A DNA stretch of 64,000 nt from Choristoneura fumiferana (GCF_025370935.1 NC_133478.1:19112716-19176715), one strand, 5' to 3'. Counted from the stretch's first letter, positions 32,738-43,372 are shown. Notes: generated by a model from the sequence alone, not told the origin. Numbers and translations are program-made.

Positions 32738-32870
32738 ATACAATACAATTCAATCATTCTTTACGAGTATTCCATACCAACACATAGGACCTAAGCAGTA
32801 CTTACAGAAAACACAGGTAAGTACCTATATGGAGATTTACCAAGGTAAGCAATAGCCGGCTTTAATAAAA
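32738..32870 (-). mobile_element. LINE 3' end with TATTG tail, reversed
   Basis: AATACAATACAATTCAATC is the reversed tail; GGTAAGCAATAGCCGGC matches the body of 27249 and 52195. Diverged. Confidence 0.6.
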
Positions 32871-33876
32871 TAAATAGAGATAAAATATATAGAGATTTGA
32901 TGATAAAAAATAATGTTCTTTTGGCAGATGTGTGTGGTATGTCTTTTACATTTATTGCAGTGAAAAGGTAGGTATATTAAATCTACTGGCCTAAGTAGAC
33001 ACAGTGAGCTACGCTCGACAAAATATTGAACCTGCCACTTCTTACCTGCCTCTTGTAAGTAGGTAAGGCAGATAAGGACGGTGTCTATAAAATATATTAC
33101 TTACTTTAAAAACTTCTGGAAAAAAGTCACATTACCTGTACGCTGTACATTGATCTAGTATGAACTAAGTATAGTTTTTATCCTGAAAAACGGTCTAGTT
33201 CCCACTGCGAACAATTGCCGAATTATTAGATGATTTCGTAAAACGTAAAAGATTTACGTTTTCTTCCTCTTTTTCGTTCAAAATTCTGAATCCATGCAAT
33301 CAATCGGTGCAGAATGCATTGTACTATATATAAGTATAATAAATGTACAAGTTTCCTCAATCACGTTTTAACAGCTGACCGACTATTGATTAACTAGCGA
33401 CCGACTTTGAAACAATTTTTTTCATTCACAAAAATTACGTAACTCAGCATAGCCTAGTCTAATTCAGCGCAAATGAAGACCCCGGGAAAAAGGTTTATCT
33501 AAAGCTATATCTTCAAATACTACCGAGTGCACGTCGGTTTTGGTGTCATGTCGTGTCACCACGTAACTTTCGCGGTACGCCCCCGTTCCAGTCTTTTTTT
33601 AAATTTGGTTACGCACAAACCTTGTCCTGTCAAATAGGAACGAACACAAAAAAAAATCTAATTCGGTGCCGCCGTTCGGAAGTTATGCGCGTAACATTTC
33701 GGCGATTCATTTTTATTTATGTAGAAGAAGAAGATAGAAGATAGATTTTAGTGTCATATTATAATTTCTTATACCGTACTCGTAACCTGATGGAACTGAT
33801 GGAACCAAAATAAATTTGTCTTTCTGTCTAGGTAATTTCATAATTAGTATCCGCAAAGATGGCACCACTTTTTAAC
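32871..33876. other. Unassigned stretch with a LINE tail near its end
   Basis: 33781-33832 (GATGGAACCAAAATAAATTT, then TCTTTCTG) resembles the TTTC-tailed LINE end at 12836-13011. The rest, including the frame at 33553-33744, is unassigned. Confidence 0.4.
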
Positions 33877-33990
33877 CCCGGACGCAAAAAGAGGGATGTT
33901 ATAAGTTTGACCGCTAGGTGTGTCTGTCTGTGGCACCGTAGCTCTTAAACAGGTGACCCGATTTGAATGCGATTTTTTATGAAACTTAGA
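33877..33990 (+). repeat. CCCCGACGCAAAA-family repeat, partial
   Basis: AACCCCGGACGCAAAAAGAG, GTGTCTGTCTGTGGCACCG and CGATTTGAATGCG match the first half of the copies near 3045 and 3880. The rest is missing. Confidence 0.65.
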
Positions 33991-34840
33991 CTGATGAAGT
34001 AGTTCAACAATAATTAAGATAGAACAGTGCGAAGCTCTATGCCTCGACAACGCAATTGCTTCCATTACAGCAGCACACCTGTGACAACAGGCCTTATGTG
34101 GGGCACATGTGGCAGCTGCACAAGGAGACACCGTGAGGTCGGCTTTAATGAGGGTATTCAGGCTGTCACTCTGTGTAATTCCTTTCTCTGCTTGTGAGAT
34201 CACAGAATCTTAGCGTTACTTCTGTGGATATGACAGAAATTAAACGGTAATAAGTATTTCTATATTAGCATTTATGAGGGCTGGCTAACTTTAACCTATT
34301 TGGAGAAAACTGGAACCTAAATTGGATGAGTACAAGTTGTACCTACGTTACTTTCACTCTTAAGTATTTCATATTTTTACTCGCGAGTCCTACAGTGAAG
34401 CGGAAAAAGTTTATTATATTATCTTTTGAATATTTTTTCTAGTATTCGTTTAGTGATTATAAGTACCTAAGGTACTTAGTTGAATATATTCAAACTTTTA
34501 CTGTGTATATTTTGGTTTTATGAAAATATTATAGAAATAAATAATATTTTTCCCATTAATGTTTGTAAAGAGTTAAGTAGAGAGAGGAACTAGTGATGGA
34601 TGCTGCAAAAATGAAAATCGTTTTTGGGGATTGGAATTTACAAGGGTCTTATACTCTTAAAGAATATCTTTTGAACGCATAATCATGTGTGTATTTTTAT
34701 AAAACTGCAACTCTTTCAAACTATGTAGGTATTTATTTAATTGATATACCTAAACACAGCCACCATTGAGCTGTTTTTCTCTGAGGAAGGCGACAGAGTA
34801 CTTTTATAGGGTCTTGGGCATTTCTTGTTCGCTTTTTATT
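33991..34840. other. Unassigned stretch, nothing seen
   Basis: The 119-codon minus-strand frame over 33844-34203 crosses a repeat and has no recognisable domain. Confidence 0.35.
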
Positions 34841-35397
34841 AGGGTTCCGTAGTCAACTAGGAACCCTTATAGTTTCGCCATGTCTGTCCGTCTGTCTGTC
34901 CGGTCTGTCCGCGGGTAAGCTCAGAGACCGTTAGTACTAGAAAGCTGTAATTTGACATGAATATATGTACATATCAGTCACGCCGACAAAGTAGTACAAT
35001 AAAAAAAGTAAAAATATATTTTTTTAGGGTACCTCCCATAGACGTAAAGTGGGAGTGATTTTTTTTTCTCAACTAACCCTATATTGTGGGGTATTGTTGG
35101 ATAGGTCTTTTAAAACCATTGGGGGTATTTTTATATTCAGTGATCTGTTTGCGAAATATTTAACTTTAAAGTGCAAATTTTTCATTGAAATCGAACGAAA
35201 AATTATAGCGGCTAAGATTACTTGAGAATTATTAGTAGGTAGTTTATGAGTAAATAGCAGCCTAAGGTATAAAATATACCTAAACTTGGAAGATTCAGTA
35301 ACACAATACGAAATCCTTGAAAATATATTATTTGATTTTTTCGTAATGGCTACGGAACCCTATCCTGGGCGTGTACGACACGCTCTTGGCCGGTTTT
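34841..35397 (+). repeat. GTTCCGTAGCC-ended repeat, copy D
   Basis: Complete at both ends: AGGGTTCCGTAGTCAACTAG to AATGGCTACGGAACCC and ACGACACGCTCTTGGCCGG. The terminal palindrome is broken by one change (GTGTACGACAC). It lacks the C run and part of the middle. Confidence 0.8.
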
Positions 35398-35887
35398 GTT
35401 TTAAAGTAACTTTTAGGTTAAACCTAATAATTATTATTTATTTTAGATTTTCAGATCTATAGATTGTTACACCAATACCAACACCAATGTTATTATACCA
35501 TTTATACTTACTTTATTATACCTAAGTATTTATTATTACGCCAAGTACGTCAGTAACATGCTCTCCACAGCCCACCCGCCTACCGAATCAACAAACCAAA
35601 ATATCCCACTCATCTCAAATTTTAGATCTATTCAAACAATCCGCGAAATAGCAGCAAAAGGTAAAAAACTGCGTGTGAACGATGGTCCACGCTATTGAGC
35701 ATTGGCTCACAAAGCGCAAGATGGCTGCGCGCGCGCATTGTGCGCACAGTCACCGGAGATGCGCTGGACACGGCTCCTGTCACAACCTCGCCTTTGTGCG
35801 CGCGTCATGGTTGAGGTCAACTTTTTTTAAACTGCCTGTTTATATGCCAGTGATAAACTAAGAGCAATTTTGTCAGAATCATTTTAA
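35398..35887. other. Upstream DNA with one GC-rich block
   Basis: 35690-35790 is CpG-rich and non-repetitive, with ATTGGCTCAC and GCGCGCATTGTGCGC; the latter is the inverted match of 28731-28745. Otherwise AT-rich. Confidence 0.35.
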
Positions 35888-35940
35888 AATTTATTGAATC
35901 AGGCGTTACTTTGCGGAGGACCATATCAATGAACTAAAAC

Positions 35941-36092
35941 AATGAGGGTTTTCACAGAGGCGAAATATCTCTTGATGGCGTTTTTGACGTTTGACGTTTG
36001 CTTGCGATTGGCTCATTTAGCTATTTAACCAATCGCGAGCAAACGTCAAACCTCACGATACTAACGCCATCTAGCGATATTTAGCCCTCATT
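35941..36092. mobile_element. Palindromic MITE nested in the Penelope-like copy
   Basis: AATGAGGG at the left mirrors CCCTCATT at the right. The arms hold GACGTTTGCTTGCGATTGG and CCAATCGCGAGCAAACGTC, so the unit folds on itself. The copy at 24781 lacks this segment, which makes it an insertion of 152 bp. Confidence 0.65.
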
Positions 36093-36410
36093 ACTTTGCT
36101 CACCCGCGACCATGATACTCGTAGCTACGTTTATCCAAAATATGTGTGTTCATGCAGTTCCTCCACCTCCACACTGTAAGAACACATACAAATCACACAA
36201 ACCCATCTATCACCACCACCACACTACACTGACGCGTTTCGAACTTAACCAGAGCTCATTTTCACACCATGCTACCAGATGTTAGACAACACCAAACACA
36301 CACATACATCATGGTGTCTAACATTTGGTAGCATGGTGTACGATTGTGTTGCTCTGAAGATGAGCTCTGGTTGAGTTCGAAACGCGTCAGTGTAGTGTGG
36401 TGGTGCTGAT

Positions 36411-36499
36411 TTATTTATTTATTAGTCAACAAAAAATTACAGCATTACAGTTAACACCAATGCGGTGAATAGTAATAAATAATAATGATGAATAATAAT
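36411..36499 (-). mobile_element. 89-bp retroposon tail insertion with 8-bp duplication
   Basis: GTGCTGAT flanks it exactly on both sides (36403-36410 and 36500-36507). On the minus strand it reads TGTAATGCTGTAATTTTTTG and ends in tandem TAAA, i.e. the last bases of a LINE 3' end. The same tail occurs at 61764-61818. Confidence 0.7.
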
Positions 36500-36637
36500 G
36501 TGCTGATAGATGGGTTTGTGTGATTTGTGTGTGTTCTTACAGTGTGGAGGTGGAGGAACTGCATGAACACGCATATCTTGCATTAACGTAGCTCTCATAA
36601 GGTCACGGGTGAGCAAAGAATTTTTTTTAGTTCAGAA

Positions 36638-37017
36638 AAATTTGGTAAAGGATTGAGGTTACCTTTTATAAACTTTTTATGCCAGTGATAAACTAGGAGT
36701 GAGTTTATCAGAAAATTTTATTGAAGAAAATAAGTGTATGGATTTTCATGTTGGAAAATTGAGTGAAATGTAACATGGTCTACGCTGCGTAACGAATATG
36801 TGTTATATTATGGTGGGGTTAATACAGCTTGATCCCTATGATACATTTTCAGATAATTCCTAACGCACCAATGGGTAATAGCTGCCACGGGGCTCATGCT
36901 CTAAGTTCGTTAATTCCACTTTCATCATACGTACCTGCTAATTTTTCACTTTCGTTTTTTTTCGGGCCTAATATTTGATAGCTACTCGTAGTAGGTACCT
37001 TGTTCTAATGTTCCTGT
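36638..37017. other. Unassigned stretch, nothing seen
   Basis: No repeat or gene recognised. Confidence 0.3.
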
Positions 37018-37224
37018 TGGAATTCGGTTATCGCGCGCCGTTCCCTCGGGAACTGTGCATTTTTCCGGAATAAAAAGTAGCCTATGACACTTTCTGGCCC
37101 ATAAACTATCTCTATGCCAAAAATCACGCCGATCCGTCGCTCCGTCTCGACGTGAAAGACGGTCAAATAAACACACAAACATACAAACACACACACACTT
37201 TCGCATTTATATTATTAGTATGGA
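37018..37224 (-). mobile_element. Helitron fragment, reversed, 3' end missing
   Basis: The minus-strand 5' end TCCATACTAATAATATAAATG is at 37224. The body includes GACATAGGCTACTTTTTATTC-like sequence and a GAGGGAACGGCGCGCG block. The terminal hairpin and CTAG are lost. Confidence 0.75.
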
Positions 37225-37346
37225 TATAATACGTTTATTTTATTTCCTTATGCGGAAATTCTAACGGTAAAACTTCAGGGGCGCTTGCATTAAAAAATAA
37301 ATATAGTTGAAGACATTAAACCAGACTTAAGTCGCATACAATTGGA

Positions 37347-37841
37347 CATTTAAGTAATATCTCTACCGATCTACTCTGGGACAAGTTAAGGAGCGCGGGT
37401 TTGAAGGGTGAGTCAATATCCTTGTTTAAGTTTTGGTATGGAAATCAGATTAACCAGGTTAAGTGGGCAAATACGTTGTCAGAGGAGTATAAGCTTGAGT
37501 GTGGTGTCCGACAGGGAAGACTGACCTCGCCAGGTCTTTTCAACTTGTACATCAATCAGCTGGTGGAAGAGCTTAGCAGCATGCATGTCGGATGCCATAT
37601 TGATGGTACCTGTGTCAATAATATAAGTTATGCTGACGACATGGTGCTGTTGGGTCCTTCGATCAGCTCAATAAGAAAGCTTGTAGCGGTGTGTGAGCGG
37701 TACGCTGAAAAGACGGGTCTTAAATACAACTCTAAGAAAAGCGAAGTGCTTGTTTTGAAAGCGACTGCTAAATACATGCCGTCTAATGTACCATCTGTTG
37801 TGCTTTCTGGTGTACCTCTGAAGGTGGTGCAGGAGTTCTAA
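37347..37841 (+). pseudogene. Non-LTR reverse transcriptase fragment with YADD box
   Basis: An open stretch of about 160 codons. It shows the palm motifs VRQGRLTSPGLFNLYINQLV (finger/palm block with the usual R-Q-G and P-F-N pattern) and ISYADDMVLL, which carries the two catalytic aspartates. It is followed by CERYAEKTGLKYNSKKSE, the K-S-E block after the active site. The endonuclease domain, the N-terminal half of the polymerase and the thumb/C-terminus are absent. The frame closes after KVVQEF. The clade (CR1/Jockey-like or other) is not certain. A relic, unlikely to be active alone. Confidence 0.85.
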
Positions 37842-38705
37842 CTATATCTACGAGTACGTTCAGTTGTGGTTCAGTGGAAGTGTAGAATGCTTCCACCGTC
37901 ATAAATTAAAAAAAAGACTAATAATAATAATTTGATTCTGAAATATACATTTCGGGTCAAGTAACCATTAAGCTTTTGGATTCCGAAGGCAAGCTTACCT
38001 GTGTCTTACATAACTAACCTCACCTAGCTTACCCCGTCAGGTTCCTAAACTATGTTCTTTATATCTAAAGATTAAACTAAAAAAAAAAAAAAACTAAAAA
38101 CTCACCCAATCACAACGCTTGTTCTTAAACTATCGCAATACCTATTACGAATTTGTTACAATTCAGATCAATAACATGTGATAACAAAGTTAAGAATTAA
38201 TGAAAGAATATATTTTAAATCATGCAATTATCAACAGTTTTAGCATCAATCCTGTTAGTGTAGCTTCAGAACGTAGCCATTTTTTTCAGCCGTCGGCCGT
38301 GCACTCCGCGCAAAGATTGAAACACGAAATATTTGTTACGTACACTATGGTAGAGCGGTACGGTAAAGTAGATACATATAAAGCGATGTCAAAAAGTCGA
38401 TAATGCTTTTTGACAATGACCAGATGCCGGTGTCTAGTGCGCTCGCAACCACAATCGCTTTTACCGTCTTATTTTACTAGCATCTAATTTTTTTATGAAT
38501 GTAAGAGAAGGCTAACGAGCTTCGGTTTATAGAATTTTTATTTCTCATTGAAAACAATTTGTCACTTACATGAGGAACTTAATATCTGAGGTAGTATTTT
38601 TAGTTCACAGTATACTAGAGAAAACAAGTAAGTTACGTATAAGTATACAGTTAAAGTTTTCCGTGATAATATGTGACGTATACAAGAATACGATTGGATT
38701 GTTCA
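37842..38705. other. Unassigned stretch, nothing seen
   Basis: Includes a small GTGGAAG/CTTCCAC hairpin at 37877 and a poly(A) run at 38079. The frame at 38200-38403 has no recognisable domain. Confidence 0.35.
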
Positions 38706-38832
38706 AAGGTTAACTGGAAGAGATCCCTTTAAGGGATATGTTCACCTTTGCACATCTCTTTGTTTTGTTAACTGTTATTTTCACATGACATTTATGTACA
38801 ATAAAGAGTTAGGTATACGATACAATACAATA
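38706..38832 (+). mobile_element. LINE 3' end (GTTAACTGGAAGAGATC type)
   Basis: AGGTTAACTGGAAGAGATCC, GGGATATGTTCACCTTTGC and TTTATGTACAATAAAGAG, then ATACAATACAATACC. Relative of 12690 and 53846. Confidence 0.6.
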
Positions 38833-38919
38833 CCATAGCAACATATAGCAGGTATGTTATTTTTCTATAGAAGTTTTGTTCAAAACAAAAGATTAGTTTT
38901 AGATTGAATTGAATAAATG

Positions 38920-39030
38920 ACCTTACGATTCACCTGATGGGAAACAATCACCAACGTCCATGGTCACCCGCAACACGAGTGGTATCACTGAGTATCACAG
39001 ATGCGTTGCTAGTCCTTTGAGAGGCTGCGG
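38920..39030 (-). mobile_element. Diverged poly(A) retroposon fragment
   Basis: CACCTGATGGGAAACAATCACC, then GTATCACAGATGCGTTGC, follows the order of the family at 836 and 7130 but differs at many positions. It is an older subfamily. Confidence 0.45.
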
Positions 39031-39216
39031 TAGATTCGTTTTTTAAAGATCTCTAAATTGTAGATACCTATAGCTACAAAAATGCTGTCACAGGAAGCTG
39101 ATACCATATTTCCGAGGCCTATTTAAACAAACGGAGCCCGGAAACAGTAACTGCCTTGTATCACTTCTCTATTTAATTTCTTTCATCTCTTGTGACTGAT
39201 AATAAAATACATAATA

Positions 39217-39445
39217 CTAGCTGCATGTTGCCCGCGCGCCACTCCGTCCGCGTAGTATTCGTTTATAGCTATCCCGCGGGAACTGTGCAATTTTCCGGGA
39301 TAAACAATTTCCTATGTTCTGTATCTGTATACTAAATTTCATCTAAATCAGTTCAGCGGTTTAGACGGGATTGAGTAACAAATGTCAAAACATTCAAACA
39401 TCTTCACAGATCTTCACAAACATTCATATTTATAATAAAGATAAG
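39217..39445 (-). mobile_element. Helitron, reversed and diverged
   Basis: The reversed 3' end CTAGCTGCATGTTGCCCGCG starts at 39217. The body has TATCCCGCGGGAACTGTGC and AATTTCATCTAAATCAG. The 5' end ATTTATAATAAAGATA is degraded. Confidence 0.7.
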
Positions 39446-39542
39446 ATTTCAAAAAATCCTTATTTTATCTTTATGTCTTCAGTATATTTAAACCTATAAA
39501 TCAACTACGTTGTCGCGGGGTGACACTATTTCCCGCCCGTAC

Positions 39543-39800
39543 AATCATCATCATCATCATCAGCCCGAAGACGTCCACTGCTGGACAAAGGCCTCCCCCT
39601 TAGAACGCCACAATGAACGACAACTCGCCCATTTTTTTATTTGGTGGGGGGGGGGTTGCCATAATCCTCACGCTTGGCAGGCGGCTTGGGGATCGCAGTG
39701 TTATGCTGATGGCTGCCCGTCTTCTGGATTTTTCCCTTAGTCGCCTTCTACGACACCCAACGGAATGAGATGGGGGGGAGCTATTCTTGTCCGGCCACCC
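39543..39800 (-). mobile_element. RTE-like LINE 3' portion
   Basis: ATCATCATCATCATCATCAG, GACGTCCACTGCTGGACAAA, CCACAATGAACGACAACTCG, then a poly-G run and GCCTTCTACGACACCCAACG. The last block is close to the C-terminal LINE relic at 61050-61080. Coding frames are broken. Confidence 0.65.
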
Positions 39801-39939
39801 CACGGATAATACCGACATGGAAATACCGACATGATATTTCGTGTACACGCCCACAGAAACTCTTGTCAGTTTGACACCAGTTTGTACGGGCGCGTACACG
39901 AAATATCGGGCCGGTATTTCCATGTCGGTATTGTCCGTG
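39801..39939. repeat. MITE with ACCGACATGGAAATACCG arms
   Basis: CACGGATAATACCGACATGG at the left is mirrored by CCATGTCGGTATTGTCCGTG at the right. The arms continue through CGATATTTCGTGTAC to a centre at about 39875. Arms of about 50 bp; a nearly complete foldback. Confidence 0.7.
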
Positions 39940-40599
39940 CCGGTAAATAGTGTGGCACCCTTATGGCGCATACCTAAGAATGTATTTAAAGTACATGCTA
40001 ATGGTTCACTGTTTTATTATTGTTGAACATACGAAACCCCCTAGAGGCAACACGCTAACGAATTTTAATTTATTATTATTTCAGGTACCTTCTGTTATTC
40101 CTGCAGGTTTTCACTATCACTACATTAACTTTTACGTATTTTCACCACGGATCTACGAATTAATTAATTAAGTACTAGATTAATTGATCAAATTACTGTA
40201 AAGCTCCGTAAAGCTCATGGTAAATTTCAAAAATAATTTCGCATATAAATTGCTTGAGAATAAATTGCCCTCTGCTTGAGAGACCATAGGCCAAACCTCG
40301 GCTTTTGCTTAAATATTTCCTGTAGATACAATATTTCTTTCTTGTAATTAGCTTCCTACAAACACATGGAAAATGGTGGTTAAGTATTGTCATTGGACCA
40401 CGCACTCAAAGCCCTAAAATACACTGATTTGTTAATTTATTCATATATATCCCTCCTCTTCCTTGTGTCATATTCCTCAGTAATGAGGGTCGTGACCTCA
40501 CTTCTACATCGCTTTCTCTCGCACGAACTTTTCATATATTATAATTAATTAGCAATTTAAATAACAGTTATGGCCCTTCGAACCAATTATGTATGAGCC
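39940..40599. other. Unassigned stretch with an old SINE piece
   Basis: 40195-40310 (GCTCATGGTAAATTTC, GCCCTCTGCTTGAGAG) looks like a decayed reversed tRNA SINE. No gene. Confidence 0.35.
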
Positions 40600-40870
40600 C
40601 GTATCATATACAGACGAAAATCCGAAGCATACCAACGGGTGTGTGTAAAATAGATGAACTCATGTCCAGTCAAACCAAAATATCTTAATTCAATTTAGAC
40701 TGCCAAGCACTTACGAATATCAAATTACGACGAATCCAATGATACCTCATATGTTATAATCCGTCCAGCCGTTTAGGATGCAGCGAGGACCAAAGAAATG
40801 GACATATTTACCCACATACATACATACGCTTGAAAAACATAACCCTCCCTCGGGCAGTCGGTTAAAAAGT
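40600..40870. repeat. Repeat ending CGGGCAGTCGGTTAAAAA
   Basis: TTATAATCCGTCCAGCCGTTT, ACATACATACATACGCTTG and CCCTCGGGCAGTCGGTTAAAA. The end matches 7440-7512. Non-coding. Confidence 0.5.
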
Positions 40871-41157
40871 CTACCACCGGTTCGGAAAGCCTTTGTAGAG
40901 AAGAATCCGGCACGAAACTCAACAAGGTGTATATATTTTCTATTAAAATCGATTACCAAGGTTATTTAATGACTTTCATCACAAGTTTTCAACACAATTA
41001 CATTCTTAACACAGCAGGTTCGCTATTTGAAGTAAGGGGTCGCCAATACAGATCAAAATTACTTCCAATCACCCCTGTCTATGATAAAATCATCCATTTT
41101 ATAATACGTCATATATAATATTATTTCTAAGGCGTATTTATAATAAAATCAATCCTA
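40871..41157. other. LINE remnant and unassigned DNA
   Basis: CTACCACCGGTTCGGAAAGC and GAAGAATCCGGCACGAAACTC are a LINE-associated block that recurs reversed around 61310-61370 (TTCTTGGCAATGATAGTC). The rest is unassigned. Confidence 0.4.
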
Positions 41158-41260
41158 TCCTACTAATATTATAAATGTGAAAGTTTCTGAAGATGTTTGG
41201 AGGTTTGAATGTTTGTTAGTCAATCAGGTCTAAAGGATTCGCCGAAACCGAGGTTTATTT
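41158..41260 (+). mobile_element. Helitron 5' fragment
   Basis: TCCTACTAATATTATAAATG followed by GTGAAAGTTTCTGAAGATG is the 5' end of the same Helitron family as 15899. The 3' part is replaced by the minisatellite region. Confidence 0.7.
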
Positions 41261-41308
41261 GTCAGAACTAAATCACTTTTTAATATTTAAATATTATTTT
41301 TTAGTTTT

Positions 41309-41600
41309 TGGGGTCTCAGTTCTAACCTAATCTACTTTCCTGCTAGCGATTTATTTTTGATAGGGTCGCAGTTGTAACCTAACCTAAACTACTTTCCTGA
41401 TAGCTATTTATTATTGTTGGGATCGCAGTTCTTACCTAACAAACCTATTTTTCTGGTAGCGATTTATTTTTGTTAGGGTCGCAGTTCTAATCTAACCTAC
41501 TTTTCTGGCAGTGATTTATTTTTGTTGGGGTCGCGGTTCTAACCGAACCTACTTTTCTGGTACTGGTTTATTTTTTTAGGGTCACAGTTCTAACGTAATT
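41309..41600. repeat. Minisatellite, about six units of 51-57 bp
   Basis: Units begin GGGTCGCAGTTCTAACC at 41311, 41363, 41419, 41476, 41528 and 41579, and share ACTTTTCTGGTAGCGATTTA and a T-rich end. The period varies from 51 to 57 bp, so units have small indels. No coding. Confidence 0.85.
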
Positions 41601-42216
41601 TCAAGGGGCACCCATTATTTTTATATAAAACCCATCAGTGTTTGACCTCTTTCGCACCCGATTATAAGGTGCAGATGAGGCCAAAGTTTTAGCTTACTGG
41701 TTCAGTAACAGCCTATTCACTATAGCTTTTAATAGCCGCAGTACATTCAGTTAATCCATTTTATTTTAACGAGGGCCTCCGCAAATTAACGCTGAAATAT
41801 ACATAGAGTCTTGAAATTGATGCGGAAAAATTTGAGAGTAATACTTTTAAGAATTTTATTGTTAGCGTTATGTTTGAATGAAAAACCCTTTACAAAGGAT
41901 TTAGAGATAAACTAATATACGGAATATATTAAATATATTTAAAGACAACTTGTATAAGATAAAACCTGCTTAATACCTACTTGTATAAGATAAAACCTGC
42001 TTATACCTATTTACTTATACCTACATATTGAACGCCCCCATACAACTCAACTAATCACAGGTCTACTATTACAATTGCAACGACAACGAAGTACCAACCC
42101 AACACCGAGAACCCCTGACGCTCTCGGGTAAAACCGCCGTCTAATCCATGTATCGCGTCAGGCACGCAAACACCCCAGCCCTAGACGAGACGCGTCCAGG
42201 GCTGCTAACTGTACAA
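41601..42216. other. Unassigned stretch with a 29-bp tandem duplication
   Basis: ACTTGTATAAGATAAAACCT occurs twice at 41949 and 41980. 42100-42205 is GC-richer with a GACGCTCTCGGGTAAAACC patch and a CAGCCCTAG/CCAGGGCTG hairpin. Confidence 0.4.
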
Positions 42217-42502
42217 TCATCTTAGCCTGTATATGTCCCACTGCTGGGCACAGGACTCGTCTCAAATTGGGCTTGTGTTGGGAACCCAGTGTTGGGACAT
42301 TTACACAGGCCATTAAATTGCTTCGCAGGTTTGTGCAGGTTTCCTAACGGCGTTTTCCTTCACTGTAAAGCTCGTGGTAAATTACAAATGAATGATTTGA
42401 AATTGAAGTGAATTTCGAAAAAGTCAGAAGTGCGAGCCCGAATTTTAACCCGCTATCCACTGATTCAGAGGGCAGGTCAAACCACTAGGCCACCACGGTG
42501 GT
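42217..42502 (-). mobile_element. tRNA-derived SINE, copy 4, reversed
   Basis: TAGCCTGTATATGTCCCACTG is the reversed tail and AAACCACTAGGCCACCACGG the reversed A-box head. The B box is mutated (GAGCCCGAATTTTAACCC). Full length. Confidence 0.8.
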
Positions 42503-42527
42503 TCCAACTGTACCGTATGATACAAAA

Positions 42528-43372
42528 AGTAAAACCGACTTCAAAAAAATAAAAAAATAACAAAAAATGGAACCGACTACAAAACCCTTGAAAATATTTT
42601 TCTAGATAGGTACCTACTAGCTCGAAGTCGGTGCCTCAGCACGAGCCAGCAGGAGTGGAACAATAGTCGTCTACCTCACCTACATAATATACGCGTATAT
42701 TGGGCTTCAATCACTCCTGCTGGCTCGTGCTGAGGCACCGACTTCGAGCTAGTAGGTACCTATCTAGAAAAATATTTTCAAGGGTTTTGTAGTCGGTTCC
42801 ATTTTTTGTTATTTTTTTGGAGTCGGTTTTACTTTATTGTTAAAAATTTTCTTTATTTCTCACTTTTTAGTGATTTGTAGCCAAAGTACATCTCACAACG
42901 ATTCCATTAAATCCAAACACGGCTTAGTTCCGTTGTTTTATAAGAGTTCCGTTGCCTACCTTCCGGCTTCAGCAACAGATCAGTTCGAAAGAATCATTAA
43001 CTTAAAGCTTCTTCTTAGTCGTTTATCTAAGTTTATTAATCATGATCGTTTATAGACGCGCGCGCAGTACTTAGCTTTGACGAGTTCCATTGGCCATCTA
43101 CGGTCTTCTTCATCAGGTCCAGTTTACCAAATGATACCTTTTGAATGTAAATGCTTATCTTAATGCTAAAAATGCCAAAACCGCCATAGGTGTGCCTATA
43201 AAATTTGAGGTTTGCCCTCGCTTTCCCTGGAATCCCATCATCAGATCCTAATTTGCTGCTTATGGGACCTAATTGAAAGCATTCCTAAACGAACTAAAAA
43301 AAAAACATTAAAAGAAAAAAAAATACAACCGAATTGATAACCTCCTCCTTTTTTTTGAAGTCGGTTAAAAAA
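42528..43372. mobile_element. AAAACCGACTTC-ended element with long palindrome
   Basis: It starts AGTAAAACCGACTTC and ends TTTTTTGAAGTCGGTTAAAA. The first part (42528-42833) is a nearly perfect palindrome with arms of 130 and 122 bp. The remainder holds a 72-codon plus-strand frame (42837-43055) without a recognised domain, and the block CCATCATCAGATCCTAATTTG. A frequent moth repeat; class not known to me. Confidence 0.6.

Larger units (their letters stand above)
35888..36637. mobile_element. Penelope-like inverted terminal-repeat element, copy 2
   Basis: It begins with the shared TTATTGAATCAGGCGTTACT flank. The arms contain GCAGTTCCTCCACCTCCACA (about 36158) and its mirror (36543-36562). Hammerhead-like cores lie on both strands: plus strand 36354-36388 (CTGAAGA, GAGCTC/GAGTTC stem, GAAA, CGCGTC) and a damaged minus-strand one at about 36265-36231. 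Two other elements are nested in it (35941-36092 and 36411-36499). Confidence 0.55.

Noticed and set aside
33844..34203. 119-codon minus-strand frame
   Set aside because: It runs through a CCCCGACGCAAAA-family repeat and has no recognisable motif.
41376..41392. CCTAA-like runs resembling the insect telomere repeat
   Set aside because: Only two or three units inside a minisatellite, with no extended TTAGG array.
41309..41600. Possible CRISPR-like array of repeats
   Set aside because: This is eukaryotic DNA, and the units are contiguous with variable length and without unique spacers of constant size.
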